The notes: a model not told the origin generated them from the sequence alone. 64,000 nucleotides of DNA from Pyxidicoccus caerfyrddinensis (GCF_010894405.1 NZ_JAAIYA010000008.1:248001-312000), one strand, 5' to 3'; counted from the first letter of the stretch, positions 10,401 to 20,463 are shown. Made by a program: numbers and translations.

Positions 10401-10624
10401 ACGACGAACCCCTTCGCCGTCACGGGCGGCGCGGCCTGCTTCGGCTTGCGCTTGTCCAGGATCTTCTGGACGGCGGCGGTCGCCTGGTCGTCATCGAGTG
10501 AAGACGAGTGGCTCTTGACGTCGTAACCGAGCGCAGAAAGCTCGTTTACGACCTCCTTGTTGTCGAGCTCAATGCCGTGGCCCTTGAGCTCCTTGGCGAT
10601 TTCATGGACGCGCTTCTTCGACAT
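7409..10624 (-). CDS. infB: Translation initiation factor IF-2
   Basis: GTPase that delivers fMet-tRNA to the 30S subunit. At 1071 residues it is longer than the E. coli protein (890). An IF2_N helix domain (1-50, [20 protein letters not shown]) is followed by a 350-400 residue Ala/Pro/Gly-rich linker with tandem GGPGGRPGG repeats. A second IF2_N domain follows, then the G domain from about residue 575 ([23 protein letters not shown]), domain II, and C1/C2. ATG start at 10624. It lies 109 bp downstream of ylxR. Confidence 0.97.
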   Translation of the reverse strand: MSKKRVHEIAKELKGHGIELDNKEVVNELSALGYDVKSHSSSLDDDQATAAVQKILDKRKPKQAAPPVTAKGFVVRRKVGAPAGGASAEAGEGQQYDHSQYEPPPAAYEAPPAAYRAEEPPSAPVVEASQAPVEAPRAVESKPVEAAPEVPEAPAVAATPQQPAPVAEAPQAPAAVAAPSTPAAEAPRAPVEAPRAAVQPPAGAQPTSPAQERSTLPQPPPRSPVPPTVRTPSSPSTSATVVSRGPGYVQRGGPGGGRPGGPGGPGGRPGGPGGPGGRPGGPGGPGGRPGGPGGPGGRPGGPGGRPSYQGQTYQGPGARPGQPPVRPTGAPGVGAQASAGGTAAPAGPTIMVGGVPHAQVTPTAGGPARPTATQAVVISRPLIQVRRVTPTAGQAKQYPMAPGRNGIPERREYKVVPDHLGRGRELVDVSKNKERGQRKRTSGDTTSVSKQELTDMVWGRVTIPIRGKKKKPTKKGAKTQITQMAEEKKVIKLQEGISVSDLGQRMGVRSADIIKKLMGLGKMATANQMVDADTAEMLATDYGWKIDRVGFEVEDYLPEVEARPEDERPRPPVVTIMGHVDHGKTSLLDAIRKANVAAGEAGGITQHIGAYSISTARGDVTFLDTPGHEAFTSMRARGADVTDIVVLVVAADDGVMPQTVEAIKHAKAAEVPIVVAINKMDVPGANLDRVKKDLATHELVPEEWGGDTIMVPVSAKTKENLELLLENLALQAEVLELTANPSRPSVGAIIEAKLDRGRGPVATILVQEGTLKLGDAVVTGAHYGRVRAMTNSRGEQVKEVKPGYCAEVVGLSGVPSAGDAINVVADEKAAKQIAEHRNMKDRQTELSKVSRESLEQLFAKTKAGGGPKELRVVIKADVQGSAEAVKQAVQKLSTHKVKVEIIHSGVGAITEGDVMRAAASKGVVLGFNVNPESGAEAAAKAQDVTLRSYSIIYELIDGVREDMEGLLEPIRTERKLGRAEVRNTFNVPRLGTIAGAAVLDGVIKRGSFVRLMRENKQLFSGKMASLRRFKDDVKEVAQGFECGIGIENFNDLKPGDIIEAYEIEETRQSLT
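9706..9870 (-). repeat. Tandem Gly/Pro-coding repeats inside infB
   Basis: About five imperfect copies of a roughly 30-bp unit (ACGGCCACCCGGGCC type on the plus strand) encode [13 protein letters not shown] peptide repeats in the IF-2 linker. They probably vary in copy number between strains. Confidence 0.8.
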
Positions 10625-10733
10625 ATTGCCCTTGTTGGCCTTCTGCTCCGCCGGCTTCCGGGGCGCAGTACCCTAGTCCAAACCCGAAAATGTGTGCGAG
10701 TGGTCCTTAACACCCACTCCCCCCCCACACCCC

Positions 10734-11042
10734 TTAGCTCTCCGTCCCCAGCACCCACGCCTGCCCGAGCTGCGACGGGTCAACCTGCCCCGCCTTGCCG
10801 CGAAAGGCCCTTCCGAAGGCCTTCCGCTTCAGCGCCGCCGTCAGACAACCGGCACCGCACAGGTAGGCGCCCCGTCCTGGCAGCCGCCGTGCCCTGTCCA
10901 CCTCGATGGCGCCCCCAGGCCCTATCACGAACCGGGTGAGCTCCGCCTGCGGTCGCTTGGACCCGCATCCGACGCACATCCGGACCGGACCTGACTCCGC
11001 GCTCTGCTCTCCCGACGCCTTGCGGCCTGACGGGCGCCCCAC
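10734..11042 (-). CDS. ylxR: YlxR family RNA-binding protein (DUF448)
   Basis: A 102-residue member of the YlxR family, small nucleic-acid-binding proteins nearly always encoded between nusA and infB, as here. Its hallmarks are RMCVGCGSKRPQAELTRFV and PGRGAYLCGAGC. The YlxR nucleotide-binding motif GRGAY is intact. The GTG start at 11042 is preceded by a strong GGGAAGGAAGGG RBS. The last 20 residues are not conserved. Confidence 0.93.
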   Translation of the reverse strand: MGRPSGRKASGEQSAESGPVRMCVGCGSKRPQAELTRFVIGPGGAIEVDRARRLPGRGAYLCGAGCLTAALKRKAFGRAFRGKAGQVDPSQLGQAWVLGTES

Positions 11043-11062
11043 GTTCCCTTCCTTCCCCTAGC

Positions 11063-12763
<1,701 letters not shown>

Positions 12764-12825
12764 GGTGTTCTCCTAAAAGGGTCCACGGGCGTCCCCGCTC
12801 GGAGGGGCGCCCTGTATGTCGACGT

Positions 12826-13311
12826 CTAGAACTCGAACTCCAGGTTCGCCTTCGCGATGTCCTTGAAGAGGATGTGGAAGGCTCCGGCGCCTTCCACCTC
12901 CACCGAGATGCCGTCGCCCGCCACCTCGGTCAGCGTGCCGGTGAAGTTCTTGCGCGGGGGCTCACCCAGCGGCCCGAACGTCTTCACCTTCACCTTCTGT
13001 CCCTTCACCCGCTCGAAGTGCGCCGGCTTCTTCAGCGGCCGGTTCACTCCAGGGCTGGAGACCTCCAGGCTGTACTCGTGGGGGACCAGGTCCTCCACGT
13101 CGAGCGCGGGGTCCACCGCACGCGACACCTGGGTGCAGTCTTCCAACCCCACCCGCCCGCCCGGCTTGTCGATGAACAACCGGAGGACCCAGCCCTCGCG
13201 CTCCCGGAGGAATTCCAGGTCCACGAGCTCCAGGCCTTCACCCGCGACGATGGGCTCGAGCAGGGACATGGCCCGCTCCTCCACCGTCTGCTTGAGGTTC
13301 TTCTCCGACAT
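12826..13311 (-). CDS. rimP: Ribosome maturation factor RimP
   Basis: 30S assembly factor and first gene of the nusA-infB operon. From MSEKNLKQTVEE at 13311 it has 161 residues, the family norm. Conserved segments are LELVDLEFLREREGW, LRLFIDKPGG and EYSLEVSSPGVNRPL. The frame stays open upstream, so an ATG at 13378 (MMDLEKWAAC) would add 22 residues. I prefer 13311 because the longer version would run through the leader terminator hairpin and is not family-like. Confidence 0.94.
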   Translation of the reverse strand: MSEKNLKQTVEERAMSLLEPIVAGEGLELVDLEFLREREGWVLRLFIDKPGGRVGLEDCTQVSRAVDPALDVEDLVPHEYSLEVSSPGVNRPLKKPAHFERVKGQKVKVKTFGPLGEPPRKNFTGTLTEVAGDGISVEVEGAGAFHILFKDIAKANLEFEF

Positions 13312-13330
13312 ATCCGGGAAACAGGTCTCC

Positions 13331-13367
13331 AAAAACGCGAAAAGCGGGCACGCGGCCCACTTTTCGA
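13331..13367 (-). terminator. Leader intrinsic terminator upstream of rimP (attenuator)
   Basis: On the minus strand CGAAAAGTGGGC (13367-13356), a 5-nt loop and GCCCGCTTTTCG (13350-13339) make a 12-bp stem with one G-U pair. A run of five Ts follows (13335-13331). It ends 20 bp before the rimP start, so it would stop transcription of the whole operon unless prevented. Confidence 0.65.
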
Positions 13368-13390
13368 GGTCCATCATCGAAAAATGTGGG
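13356..13390 (-). promoter_or_regulatory. Candidate antiterminator hairpin in the rimP leader
   Basis: CCCAC-AT-TTTTCGA (13390-13377) can pair with TCGAAAAGTGGG (13367-13356) over a 9-nt loop: 12 bp with a 2-nt bulge. The second arm is the same segment that forms the 5' arm of the downstream terminator. The two folds are therefore mutually exclusive, the layout of a transcription attenuator. What ligand, protein or ribosome would choose between them is unknown. Confidence 0.55.
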
Positions 13391-13504
13391 GCGTCCGTAG
13401 CACACGCCCCGTCGGGGTGTAAAGGAAGGACGCACCCTCCTGCTCCGGGTGAAACCTGCCCGACAGGGCAAGGAATTCCCAGGGGTTCCGCGACCCGGAC
13501 GGGC

Positions 13505-13512
13505 GTTATAAC
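13505..13512. promoter_or_regulatory. Palindromic -10-like element between rimP and the amidase gene
   Basis: GTTATAAC is self-complementary and gives TATAAC on both strands. On the plus strand it lies 7 bp before the ATG at 13520, which would make a leaderless or nearly leaderless mRNA. On the minus strand it would start an approximately 190-nt rimP leader that includes the attenuator. No good -35 is visible on either side. Confidence 0.35.
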
Positions 13513-13519
13513 GGGGTCC

Positions 13520-14323
13520 ATGCACCTCATCGCCGCCGCGCAGATGGTGTCCACCGCGGACAAGAGCCACAACCTGGAGGTCGCCACCCGCCTCGTGCGG
13601 CGGGCGGCCAGTCTGGGGGCCCGCCTCGTCGGTCTCCCGGAGAACTTCTCGTGGATGGGTCCGGAGCCCGAGCGCCCCGGGGCCGCCGAGGGACTCGACG
13701 GCCCGACGCTCGCCCGCATGGCGGAGCTGGCCCGCGAGCTGAAGGTGACGCTCCTGGCCGGCAGCGTGCTGGAGGCGGGCGCGCCGGGGAACCGGCTCTA
13801 CAACACCAGCGTCCTCTTCGGACCGGGCGGGGAGCGGCTGGCCGTCTACCGGAAGATGCACCTGTTCGACGTGGAGGTGGGTGACGGGGCTACCTATCAG
13901 GAGTCCGCCGCCGTGGCGCCGGGCACCGAGGTGGTCGCCGCCCAGACGGAGGTGGGCCGGCTGGGCCTGTCCGTCTGCTACGACCTGCGCTTCCCGGAGC
14001 TGTACCGGCGGCTGTCGAAGGAGGGCGCCACCCTGCTGGCGGTGCCGGCGGCCTTCACGCTGATGACGGGCAAGGACCACTGGGAGGTGCTCCTCCGGGC
14101 GCGGGCCATTGAAAACCAGGCGTACGTGCTGGCGCCCGCACAAGGTGGGAAACACTCCGCCAACCGCCTCACCTATGGCCACGCCATGGTGGTGGACCCC
14201 TGGGGGCTGGTGACGGCGCGGGCGTCGGAGGGCGAGGGGCTGGCGCTGGCGCCGGTGGACCCGGAACTGCAGGCGCGCATCCGCCGCAACCTGCCCTGCC
14301 TGCAGCACCGGCGACTGGACTAG
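13520..14323 (+). CDS. Carbon-nitrogen hydrolase (Nit1-like amidase)
   Basis: Nitrilase-superfamily amidase of 267 residues, closest in pattern to the Nit1 branch that removes the amide of deaminated glutathione. The Glu-Lys-Cys triad is intact: E in LVGLPENFSWM, K in VYRKMHLFDVEV, C in LSVCYDLRFPELYR. The ATG at 13520 has no clear RBS and a -10-like TATAAC just upstream. Substrate is inferred from family pattern only; an omega-amidase activity is the alternative. It is divergent from rimP. Confidence 0.88.
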   Translation: MHLIAAAQMVSTADKSHNLEVATRLVRRAASLGARLVGLPENFSWMGPEPERPGAAEGLDGPTLARMAELARELKVTLLAGSVLEAGAPGNRLYNTSVLFGPGGERLAVYRKMHLFDVEVGDGATYQESAAVAPGTEVVAAQTEVGRLGLSVCYDLRFPELYRRLSKEGATLLAVPAAFTLMTGKDHWEVLLRARAIENQAYVLAPAQGGKHSANRLTYGHAMVVDPWGLVTARASEGEGLALAPVDPELQARIRRNLPCLQHRRLD

Positions 14324-14393
14324 CGTGTGCGTGGCCGGGCTCGTTTCCCGCGAGTCCCTCCCACTACACTGCGGCTTCCCGGAACCTCCCCAC

Positions 14394-14867
14394 GTGAACG
14401 GACGACGCTGGCCCCCCATGCTGCTCGCGCTCGCGCTCTCGGCCTCGCCGCTCGGCTGCACCGCCGAGGAGACGCCGCCTGCGCCCGCGCCGCCCGCGCG
14501 TCCGGCCCTCGCCCCCCGCGCCCACCTGAAGGCATTGAAGGGCGAGGTGCAGATCAAGCGCGCCACCGAGGATGACTGGAGCGTCGCGCGCGAGGGGCAC
14601 CCCCTCTTCGAGAACGACAAGGTGCGCACCGAGTCGGGCGCGGGCGCGGACCTCATCTTCGCCAGCGACGGCGGCACGGTTCACCTGGGCGGCGACTCGC
14701 TCATCGGCATCGCCGAGACGCGGCTGCGGCCGGGCCAGCCGCGCACGGACCTCACGGTGCTGCGCGGCCGCATCGACGCGGAGCTGGAGAAGCCCGCCAC
14801 CCAGTCCCTCTCCGTCACCACCCCGGCGGCCACCATCCAGGCCGGAAGGGAGATTGTCTTCCAATGA
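14394..14867 (+). CDS. FecR-domain putative lipoprotein
   Basis: A 157-residue protein with an N-terminal hydrophobic segment ending in SASPLGC, a possible but non-canonical lipobox. After a Pro/Ala linker comes a FecR-like beta domain: LKGEVQIKRATEDDW, NDKVRTESGAGADLIF, and VTTPAATIQAGREIVF near the end. I chose the GTG at 14394 because it opens the signal-like segment; another GTG at 14325 adds 23 residues. Its stop overlaps the next start (ATGA), so it is coupled to the LysM gene. In Myxococcota such pairs are probably periplasmic or outer-membrane proteins of unknown role. Confidence 0.65.
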   Translation: MNGRRWPPMLLALALSASPLGCTAEETPPAPAPPARPALAPRAHLKALKGEVQIKRATEDDWSVAREGHPLFENDKVRTESGAGADLIFASDGGTVHLGGDSLIGIAETRLRPGQPRTDLTVLRGRIDAELEKPATQSLSVTTPAATIQAGREIVFQ

Positions 14868-15757
14868 GGATGGCGCTCCTCATGCTGCTGGCGGGGCTGG
14901 GCGTCGCCGCGCAGGACACGGCGGTGGTGGGCCCCCACGAGACGCTGCGCCAGGTGGCGGAGCGCACCGTGGGAGACCCGGCGGCCGCGGAGGAAATCCA
15001 GGCGCTCAACGGGCTGACGACGGACACCGTGGCCGAGGGCACGCGGCTGAAGGTGCCCGGACAGGAGCGCGCCCTGGCGCAGCGGGCGCTGGAGACGGCG
15101 CGCACGCTCGTCGGAGACGCGGGGACTTCACCCCAGGCCGAGGCGCGGCTGAGGGAGGCGGAGTCTCACTTCCGCGCCGCCCGCTACACCCTGGCCTCCG
15201 AGGCGGCCAACGCGGCGGGACGGCAGGTGGCGGCGACACCCACGCCGCAGCCCTCCGCCTTCAGCGTGGAGGTGGGCCCGGACGGAGGCACCACCACCGT
15301 CACCGTGAAGAAGGGCCCGCCGGTGCGCGTGGAGGCCGAGGGCGTTACCCAGCCTGTCGCCACGGGAGAGTCGCTCAGCGTGGCGAAGGGCTCCCCGCCG
15401 CCGGCGCCGCTGCCCCCCCTGGTGGCGCCGAAGCCGGTATTGCCGGAGGATGGGGCGCTGCTGAAGCTGCGCCCGGACAGGGCGGGCCGGCTGGGGCCGG
15501 TGAAGCTGACCTGGGCGGGAGTGCCCGGAGCGGAGCGTTACGAGGTGGAAGTGCTACACGACACGGCAGGCACCGCTGTCTACGCCCAGACCGTGTCCAC
15601 CGTGGAGGTGAAGCTGCCCGTGCTGCCGGCGGGCCGCTACCGGTGGACGGTCCGCGCGCTGGGCCCGGCGGGCCGGTCCGAGCCCGGGGCCCCCCGGCGC
15701 TTCGAGCTGGTGTCGGAGCGGCTCAAGCTCGAAGTGCAGAAGGGACAGTGGCAGTAG
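14864..15757 (+). CDS. LysM-domain exported protein
   Basis: A 297-residue protein with a short signal peptide (MRMALLMLLAGLGVAAQ). A LysM module follows at about 20-65 (ETLRQVAERTVGDP, then EEIQALNGL), expected to bind peptidoglycan. A helical Ala/Glu region spans about 70-125, and the C-terminal Fn3-like beta domain includes VKLTWAGVPGAERYEVEV and LPAGRYRWTVRALG. It overlaps the upstream FecR-like gene by 4 bp and lies 19 bp before the HD-GYP gene. The three may form one envelope-sensing unit; that is inference from order. Confidence 0.75.
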   Translation: MRMALLMLLAGLGVAAQDTAVVGPHETLRQVAERTVGDPAAAEEIQALNGLTTDTVAEGTRLKVPGQERALAQRALETARTLVGDAGTSPQAEARLREAESHFRAARYTLASEAANAAGRQVAATPTPQPSAFSVEVGPDGGTTTVTVKKGPPVRVEAEGVTQPVATGESLSVAKGSPPPAPLPPLVAPKPVLPEDGALLKLRPDRAGRLGPVKLTWAGVPGAERYEVEVLHDTAGTAVYAQTVSTVEVKLPVLPAGRYRWTVRALGPAGRSEPGAPRRFELVSERLKLEVQKGQWQ

Positions 15758-15776
15758 CCACTGGAGGAGCAGCACC

Positions 15777-17483
15777 GTGCGCCTTTTCAAAGCCATCCTC
15801 CTGTTGATGCTGGTGGTGGGCTTCGTCCCCACGCTGATGGTGGGCTGGCTCTCCGTGTCCCATACGCGCGAGCTGCTGGTGCGCGACGCGCAGGAGCTGG
15901 CGCAGGAGCGCGTGAAGCAGCTCCAGCTCAAGGCGGAGGCCTTCCTCGGCGAGCCCACCGACGCGGTGCTGGGACTGGCCCGCGTGCCCGGCTTCTTCAC
16001 GCTGCCCCTGGAGGCGCAGCAGACGCACCTGGCGTCGGTGCTCACGCAGCGGCGCGAGGTGCTGGCGCTCACCGTCTTCGGCCCGGACCGCAAGCGGCTG
16101 GCGGGCCTGCAGGCCTTCTCGCGGCATGACGTGTCGCCCAGCTCGCTGGCCGGGCACGAGGAGCGCGCCCGCGCGCTGCTGGAGAATCTGGACGGGCTGC
16201 GCTACGCGGACGTGGTGACGGGGCCGGACGGAGACGGGCCGGTGGTGACGCTGGCCTTCCCCGTGGGCGAGCCCGTCAAGGGCTACGTCGCGGCGGACCT
16301 GTCGCTGGCGGGGCTGCGGCGGATGCTGGAGCAGGAGCGCGTGGGCAGCACCGGCTTCGCGTACGTGGCGGACCGGCACGGGCACCTCGTCGCCGGAGGC
16401 GGAGGCGTGGCGGGCCTGGGCGAGGACGTGTCCCGGCGCCGCCCGGTGGCGCACCTGCTGCGGCAGCTGGAGCGCCAGCCGGACACGGAGACGTTCCACG
16501 TGGGCAACTTCGGCGAGGGCCGGGACGCGGTCGTCGCCGCGTACACTGTGCTGCCGGAGGCCGGCTGGGCCATCATCTCCGAGCAGCCGGTGGAGCATGC
16601 CTATCGGCAGGTGGAGGCCATGGAGCGCCGCATCCTCCTGGGTCTGGGCGCGGCCATCCTCGTCGCGCTGGTGCTGGCGGCGCTCTTCTCGCGCAACCTC
16701 ACGCGGCCCCTCAAGGGCTTCACGAAGGGCGCGCTGGAGCTGGCGCGCGGCAAGTTCGGCGTGGAGGTGGACGTCCCCCAGAAGAACGAGCTGGGGGAGC
16801 TGGCCCAGACGTTCAACTACATGAGCAAGCAGCTGCTCGCGTACGACATGGAGAACCGCGGCCTCTACGAGAGCCTGGAGAAGGGCTATCTGGAGACCAT
16901 CGTCGCGCTGGCCAACTCCATCGACTCGAAGGACGCGTACACGCGCGGCCACAGCCAGCGGGTGGGCGACGTGGCGGTGGAGGTTGGCCGCGAGATGAAC
17001 CTCACCGAGCGCGAGCTGCGGCAGCTCCAGTACGGCGGCATCCTCCACGACATCGGGAAGATTGGAATCGTGGAGTCCATCCTCTGCAAGCAGACGCGGC
17101 TGACGGACCAGGAGATGGCCATCATGCGCGAGCACCCGGCCATCGGCGACGCCATCATCGGCCCGGTGAGCTTCCTCGGCGCGGTGCGCGCGTGCGTGCG
17201 CCACCACCACGAGCGCTGGGACGGCACCGGCTACCCGGACCGGCTCCAGGGCGAGGACATCCCCCTGCTGGCCCGCATCGTCGCGTGCGCGGACACCTTC
17301 GACGCCTGCACCTCCACGCGCCCGTACCAGAAGGCCATGCCGCTGGAGAAGGCGATGGAGATTCTCGACAACCTCAGCGGCGCGCAGCTGGACCCGCAGG
17401 TGGTGCTGGCGCTGCGGCGGGTGCTGGCGAAGCAGGGCGTGCGGCTGGAAGGCCACCGGCTGCCCGTCAAGCTCGCCTCGTAG
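15777..17483 (+). CDS. HD-GYP domain receptor, probable cyclic-di-GMP phosphodiesterase
   Basis: A 568-residue membrane receptor. TM1 lies near residues 5-27 (ILLLMLVVGFVPTLMVGWL). A periplasmic Cache-like sensor runs to about 285, then TM2 at about 285-305 (LLGLGAAILVALVLAALF). A HAMP domain (TRPLKGFTKGALELARG) and the HD-GYP domain (about 365-560) complete it. The metal motif HD at about 423-424 (ILHDIGKIGI) and the signature DGTGYPDR near 482 are both present, so activity is likely. The GTG at 15777 is preceded by GGAGGAG. Confidence 0.92.
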   Translation: MRLFKAILLLMLVVGFVPTLMVGWLSVSHTRELLVRDAQELAQERVKQLQLKAEAFLGEPTDAVLGLARVPGFFTLPLEAQQTHLASVLTQRREVLALTVFGPDRKRLAGLQAFSRHDVSPSSLAGHEERARALLENLDGLRYADVVTGPDGDGPVVTLAFPVGEPVKGYVAADLSLAGLRRMLEQERVGSTGFAYVADRHGHLVAGGGGVAGLGEDVSRRRPVAHLLRQLERQPDTETFHVGNFGEGRDAVVAAYTVLPEAGWAIISEQPVEHAYRQVEAMERRILLGLGAAILVALVLAALFSRNLTRPLKGFTKGALELARGKFGVEVDVPQKNELGELAQTFNYMSKQLLAYDMENRGLYESLEKGYLETIVALANSIDSKDAYTRGHSQRVGDVAVEVGREMNLTERELRQLQYGGILHDIGKIGIVESILCKQTRLTDQEMAIMREHPAIGDAIIGPVSFLGAVRACVRHHHERWDGTGYPDRLQGEDIPLLARIVACADTFDACTSTRPYQKAMPLEKAMEILDNLSGAQLDPQVVLALRRVLAKQGVRLEGHRLPVKLAS

Positions 17484-17567
17484 GCGGCTCGCGCGCGCTT
17501 CTCGCGCCATGGGGCTGGAAGGATGGTAGGGAGGGCGCGGCGCTGTTGAGACTTCGGAAGGTGCACG

Positions 17568-17906
17568 TTGAGTTTCTGGGACCGCATCAAGCCCGCCGAG
17601 AAGCCCGTCTCCGGGACGGATGTCCGCGTGGCTCCCGACGGCTCCCGGCTGGAGCTGGGCTGGGACGACGGGGCGAGGACGACCGCCTCCGCGCAGTTGC
17701 TGCGCCAGCAGTGCCCGTGCGCCGGGTGCGTGGACGAGTGGACGAACAAGCGCACCCTCGACGCGACGAAGGTGTCCGCGGACCTGCGCATCAAGGAAGT
17801 CCAGCCGGTGGGCAACTATGCGCTGGCCTTCGTCTTCAGCGACGGCCACACCACCGGCATCTATCCCTGGAAGCTGCTGCGTGAGGTCACCCAGCCCGTC
17901 ACCTGA
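17568..17906 (+). CDS. DUF971 domain protein (GBBH-like N domain)
   Basis: A 112-residue protein. The core LELGWDDG, then LRQQCPCAGCVDEW, then YALAFVFSDGHTTGIYPWKLL matches DUF971, also found at the N-terminus of gamma-butyrobetaine hydroxylases and in Fe-S-linked proteins. The Cys pair CPCAGC could bind metal. The start is probably TTG at 17568 with GGAAGG upstream. The kinase gene begins 12 bp after its stop, suggesting cotranscription. Function is not established. Confidence 0.85.
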   Translation: MSFWDRIKPAEKPVSGTDVRVAPDGSRLELGWDDGARTTASAQLLRQQCPCAGCVDEWTNKRTLDATKVSADLRIKEVQPVGNYALAFVFSDGHTTGIYPWKLLREVTQPVT

Positions 17907-17918
17907 GGAAGGCCGTCC

Positions 17919-19874
17919 GTGAACGAACGCTATCGGCTCGTACGGCAGCTGGCCTCTGGAGGCATGGCGGAGCTGTTTCTCGGCGTGGCGCGCACGGAGG
18001 GCTTCGAGCGCGCGGTGGCCATCAAGCGGGTGCTGCCGCAGCTGGCGCAGGAGCCGGACATCGCGCGCATGTTCCTCGCCGAGGCGCGGCTGGCCATGCT
18101 GCTGCAGCACCAGAACATCGCCACCGTGTACGACGTGGGCCAGGGCCCCGGCGGACTCTTCCTGGTGATGGAGCTGGTGGACGGCTGGGACCTCGGCGTG
18201 CTGCTGCGCACCGCCGCCCGGCAGGGCGTGCGCTTCCCGCCGCACCTGGCGGCCTTCATCGTGCTCCAGACACAGGCGGGCCTCACCCACGCGTACCGGA
18301 AGCAGCACGACGGGCGCCCGGTGATGGCGGCCCACCGCGACGTGTCCCCGTCCAACGTCCTCGTGTCACGCGAGGGCGAGGTGAAGGTGACGGACTTCGG
18401 CATCGCGCGGCTGGAGGGCGGCTCGCTCACGGAGCCCGGCGTCTTCCGCGGCAAGGAGGCCTACAGCGCGCCCGAGGTGCTCCAGGGCGCGCCGGCCAAT
18501 GCCCTCAGCGACCAGTTCTCCCTGGGCATCGTCTTCCACGAACTGCTCGTAGGCCGGCATCCGTTCCACGACGTGAAGGAGCCCATGGCGGTGGTGTACG
18601 CCATCCTGTCGCGTGAGGTTCCGCCGCTGCCTCCGGACGTGCCCGCACCGCTGGCCGATGCCGTCCTGCGCATGCTGGCGCGGGGCCCCGAGCAACGCTT
18701 CCCGACGCCCGAGGCCCTGAGCGAGACGCTCGCGCGCTGGCTGGCCCGCTCGGGCGAGCCCGCCACGTCCCACGCGCTGGCCGACTTCATGAGGCGGCTC
18801 TCCCTGCCCCCCACCCTGCGCGAGCAGGCCGAGGCAGGGGTGGACGCGAAGTCGGCCCCGGCTGGTGCCACACACCCGTCGAACCCGGGGCCCTTCTCGC
18901 TCGTGGCGGAGAAGGAAGTGGAGGTGGCGCTCGAGCCCGGAGGACCGGCGCTCAGCAGCAGCGGGCGGCTGGTCCGCAACTGCGCGACGTGCGGGATGCC
19001 CCTGTCCGCTCCGCAGGCGCCGTGCGACTTCTGCGCCGAGGAAGCCGCCCTGCCCTCGCAGGCCTTCACGCCAGAGGCTTCCGCCCCCGTGGCCGCTCAC
19101 GCCCCGGGTTCCTCCACGTCCACCTCGGGCCGCACCGTCGCTTTCGGCGCAACGGTTCCCGGTGGCGCTGGGGCGACGGGCCACTCCGGCGCGGCGACTC
19201 CGGTACGCCCGGCGCATGCGACGTCCCCCGGTGGCACCCGGCCCTCGGGCCACGTTGGCGCTACGACTTCCGCACGCGCGGCGGCGGCTCCTGGTGGCTC
19301 CGCTCTCACGGCCCATGCGCCGGCGGGCCCGCCAGCCGCGTCAGCCTCCAGGGCTTCCGCGTCGTCGGGCCAGGCCCGCCAGGACAGGCCGGCCCCGCAG
19401 CCGGAGCCCGCCCCTCTTCCAGAAGCCCTCCCACCGCGGAGCCTGCGCGAGACTCCCGCCCACGAGCTGGAGCTGGAAGCGCGCGCGCCGCGTCCGGAGA
19501 GCGACTGGGTGGAGGAGCAGGACCTGCCTCGTGCTCGCAAGCGCTGGGTGCGTACCGCCGTCGCGCTCGGGGTAGTCGCGGCGCTGGTCGGCGGTGGCCT
19601 CTGGGTCCTGACCACGCGCTCCTGGGTGGTGCCCATGCTGCTCGCGAAGCTGGGCGTCCCGATGCCCTCGCCCATCCTGAGCATCGTCAGCAACCCGCCG
19701 GGCGCCACGGTGCTGGTGGAGGGCCAGGAGCTGGGCACCACGCCCCTCGCCGTGGACAACCTCTACCCGGACAAGCCCATCTCCGTGCAGCTCAAGCTCA
19801 GGGGCTACCGCCCGTGGAAGGGCACCTTCCGCGGCGGCGAGCCCGTCGAGTTCAAGGTGGCGCTGGAGCGCTGA
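17919..19874 (+). CDS. Serine/threonine protein kinase with PEGA domain
   Basis: A 651-residue Hanks-type kinase. The catalytic domain spans 1-280: glycine loop LASGGMAELFLG (11-22), invariant K36, H139-R140-D141 with N146, and DFG at 159-161. All key residues are kept. Next come a possible zinc ribbon (CATCG then CDFC, about 352-368) and a long Ala/Pro/Ser linker. A TM segment lies at about 548-566, with an extracytoplasmic PEGA domain at the C-terminus (SNPPGATVLVEGQELGTTPL). GTG start at 17919. It probably senses the envelope state; its substrates are unknown. Confidence 0.95.
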   Translation: MNERYRLVRQLASGGMAELFLGVARTEGFERAVAIKRVLPQLAQEPDIARMFLAEARLAMLLQHQNIATVYDVGQGPGGLFLVMELVDGWDLGVLLRTAARQGVRFPPHLAAFIVLQTQAGLTHAYRKQHDGRPVMAAHRDVSPSNVLVSREGEVKVTDFGIARLEGGSLTEPGVFRGKEAYSAPEVLQGAPANALSDQFSLGIVFHELLVGRHPFHDVKEPMAVVYAILSREVPPLPPDVPAPLADAVLRMLARGPEQRFPTPEALSETLARWLARSGEPATSHALADFMRRLSLPPTLREQAEAGVDAKSAPAGATHPSNPGPFSLVAEKEVEVALEPGGPALSSSGRLVRNCATCGMPLSAPQAPCDFCAEEAALPSQAFTPEASAPVAAHAPGSSTSTSGRTVAFGATVPGGAGATGHSGAATPVRPAHATSPGGTRPSGHVGATTSARAAAAPGGSALTAHAPAGPPAASASRASASSGQARQDRPAPQPEPAPLPEALPPRSLRETPAHELELEARAPRPESDWVEEQDLPRARKRWVRTAVALGVVAALVGGGLWVLTTRSWVVPMLLAKLGVPMPSPILSIVSNPPGATVLVEGQELGTTPLAVDNLYPDKPISVQLKLRGYRPWKGTFRGGEPVEFKVALER

Positions 19875-19899
19875 GCCTGACTCCAGCCTCACTTCAGCC

Positions 19900-20430
19900 T
19901 TACTTCACCAGTCGCAGGTGGCCCCGGCGCGGCGGCGGCGGGTCGTCCTGCGGCCCGTCTGGCGGTGCCGGCGGTGGCGCCACGTCGGACGGCTCACTGG
20001 AGCGCTCGCTGGCGGTGGGCACCTCGCGCAGGAAGGTGCGCGGGCGCTCGGCGGCCACGGGCACCACCGGCACGGGCTGCGGCGGACGTGCCGACGCGGG
20101 CTGCTGGAGCAGCTCCGGCGGCATGTCGTCCGGGTACATCCAGAACTCCTTCGTCACGTGACTGGCGATGGCGAACAGCGCCGACCAGGGCACCGCCACC
20201 GTGAAGCGCGAGCCAGAGAAGCTCAGCGTGCAGCGCACGCCCCACTCGCCCACCGTCAAATCCGGCGGGTCGAAGCGGTAGGAGAGGTTGAGGCGCAGGT
20301 GGGCCTCCCCCCTGATTGAGGCGGGGACGAGCACGCCGGGGCGGCGCGCGTCCAGGTGGATCATCACCATCCCCTGGTCGAGCGCGGCCAGCAGCCGCTC
20401 CTTCTTGTCGAGACCCTTCTTTTCGTCCAT
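19900..20430 (-). CDS. sspB: SspB-like ClpXP specificity-enhancing factor
   Basis: A 176-residue protein. The N-terminal 105 residues match SspB, the adaptor that hands SsrA-tagged proteins to ClpXP: a helix (DKKERLLAALDQGMVMIHL), then RRPGVLVPASIRGEAHLRL, LNLSYRF, and VPWSALFAIASH. A Pro-rich tail of about 70 residues ends in RRGHLRLVK, analogous to the ClpX-binding C-terminal peptide of known SspBs. It is the last gene after smpB, which also acts in tmRNA quality control, and this supports the assignment. It is convergent with the kinase gene, 25 bp away. Confidence 0.82.
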   Translation of the reverse strand: MDEKKGLDKKERLLAALDQGMVMIHLDARRPGVLVPASIRGEAHLRLNLSYRFDPPDLTVGEWGVRCTLSFSGSRFTVAVPWSALFAIASHVTKEFWMYPDDMPPELLQQPASARPPQPVPVVPVAAERPRTFLREVPTASERSSEPSDVAPPPAPPDGPQDDPPPPRRGHLRLVK

Positions 20431-20463
20431 CGGTGTACGGCGAGAAAAATTCGGGCGCCCCTC

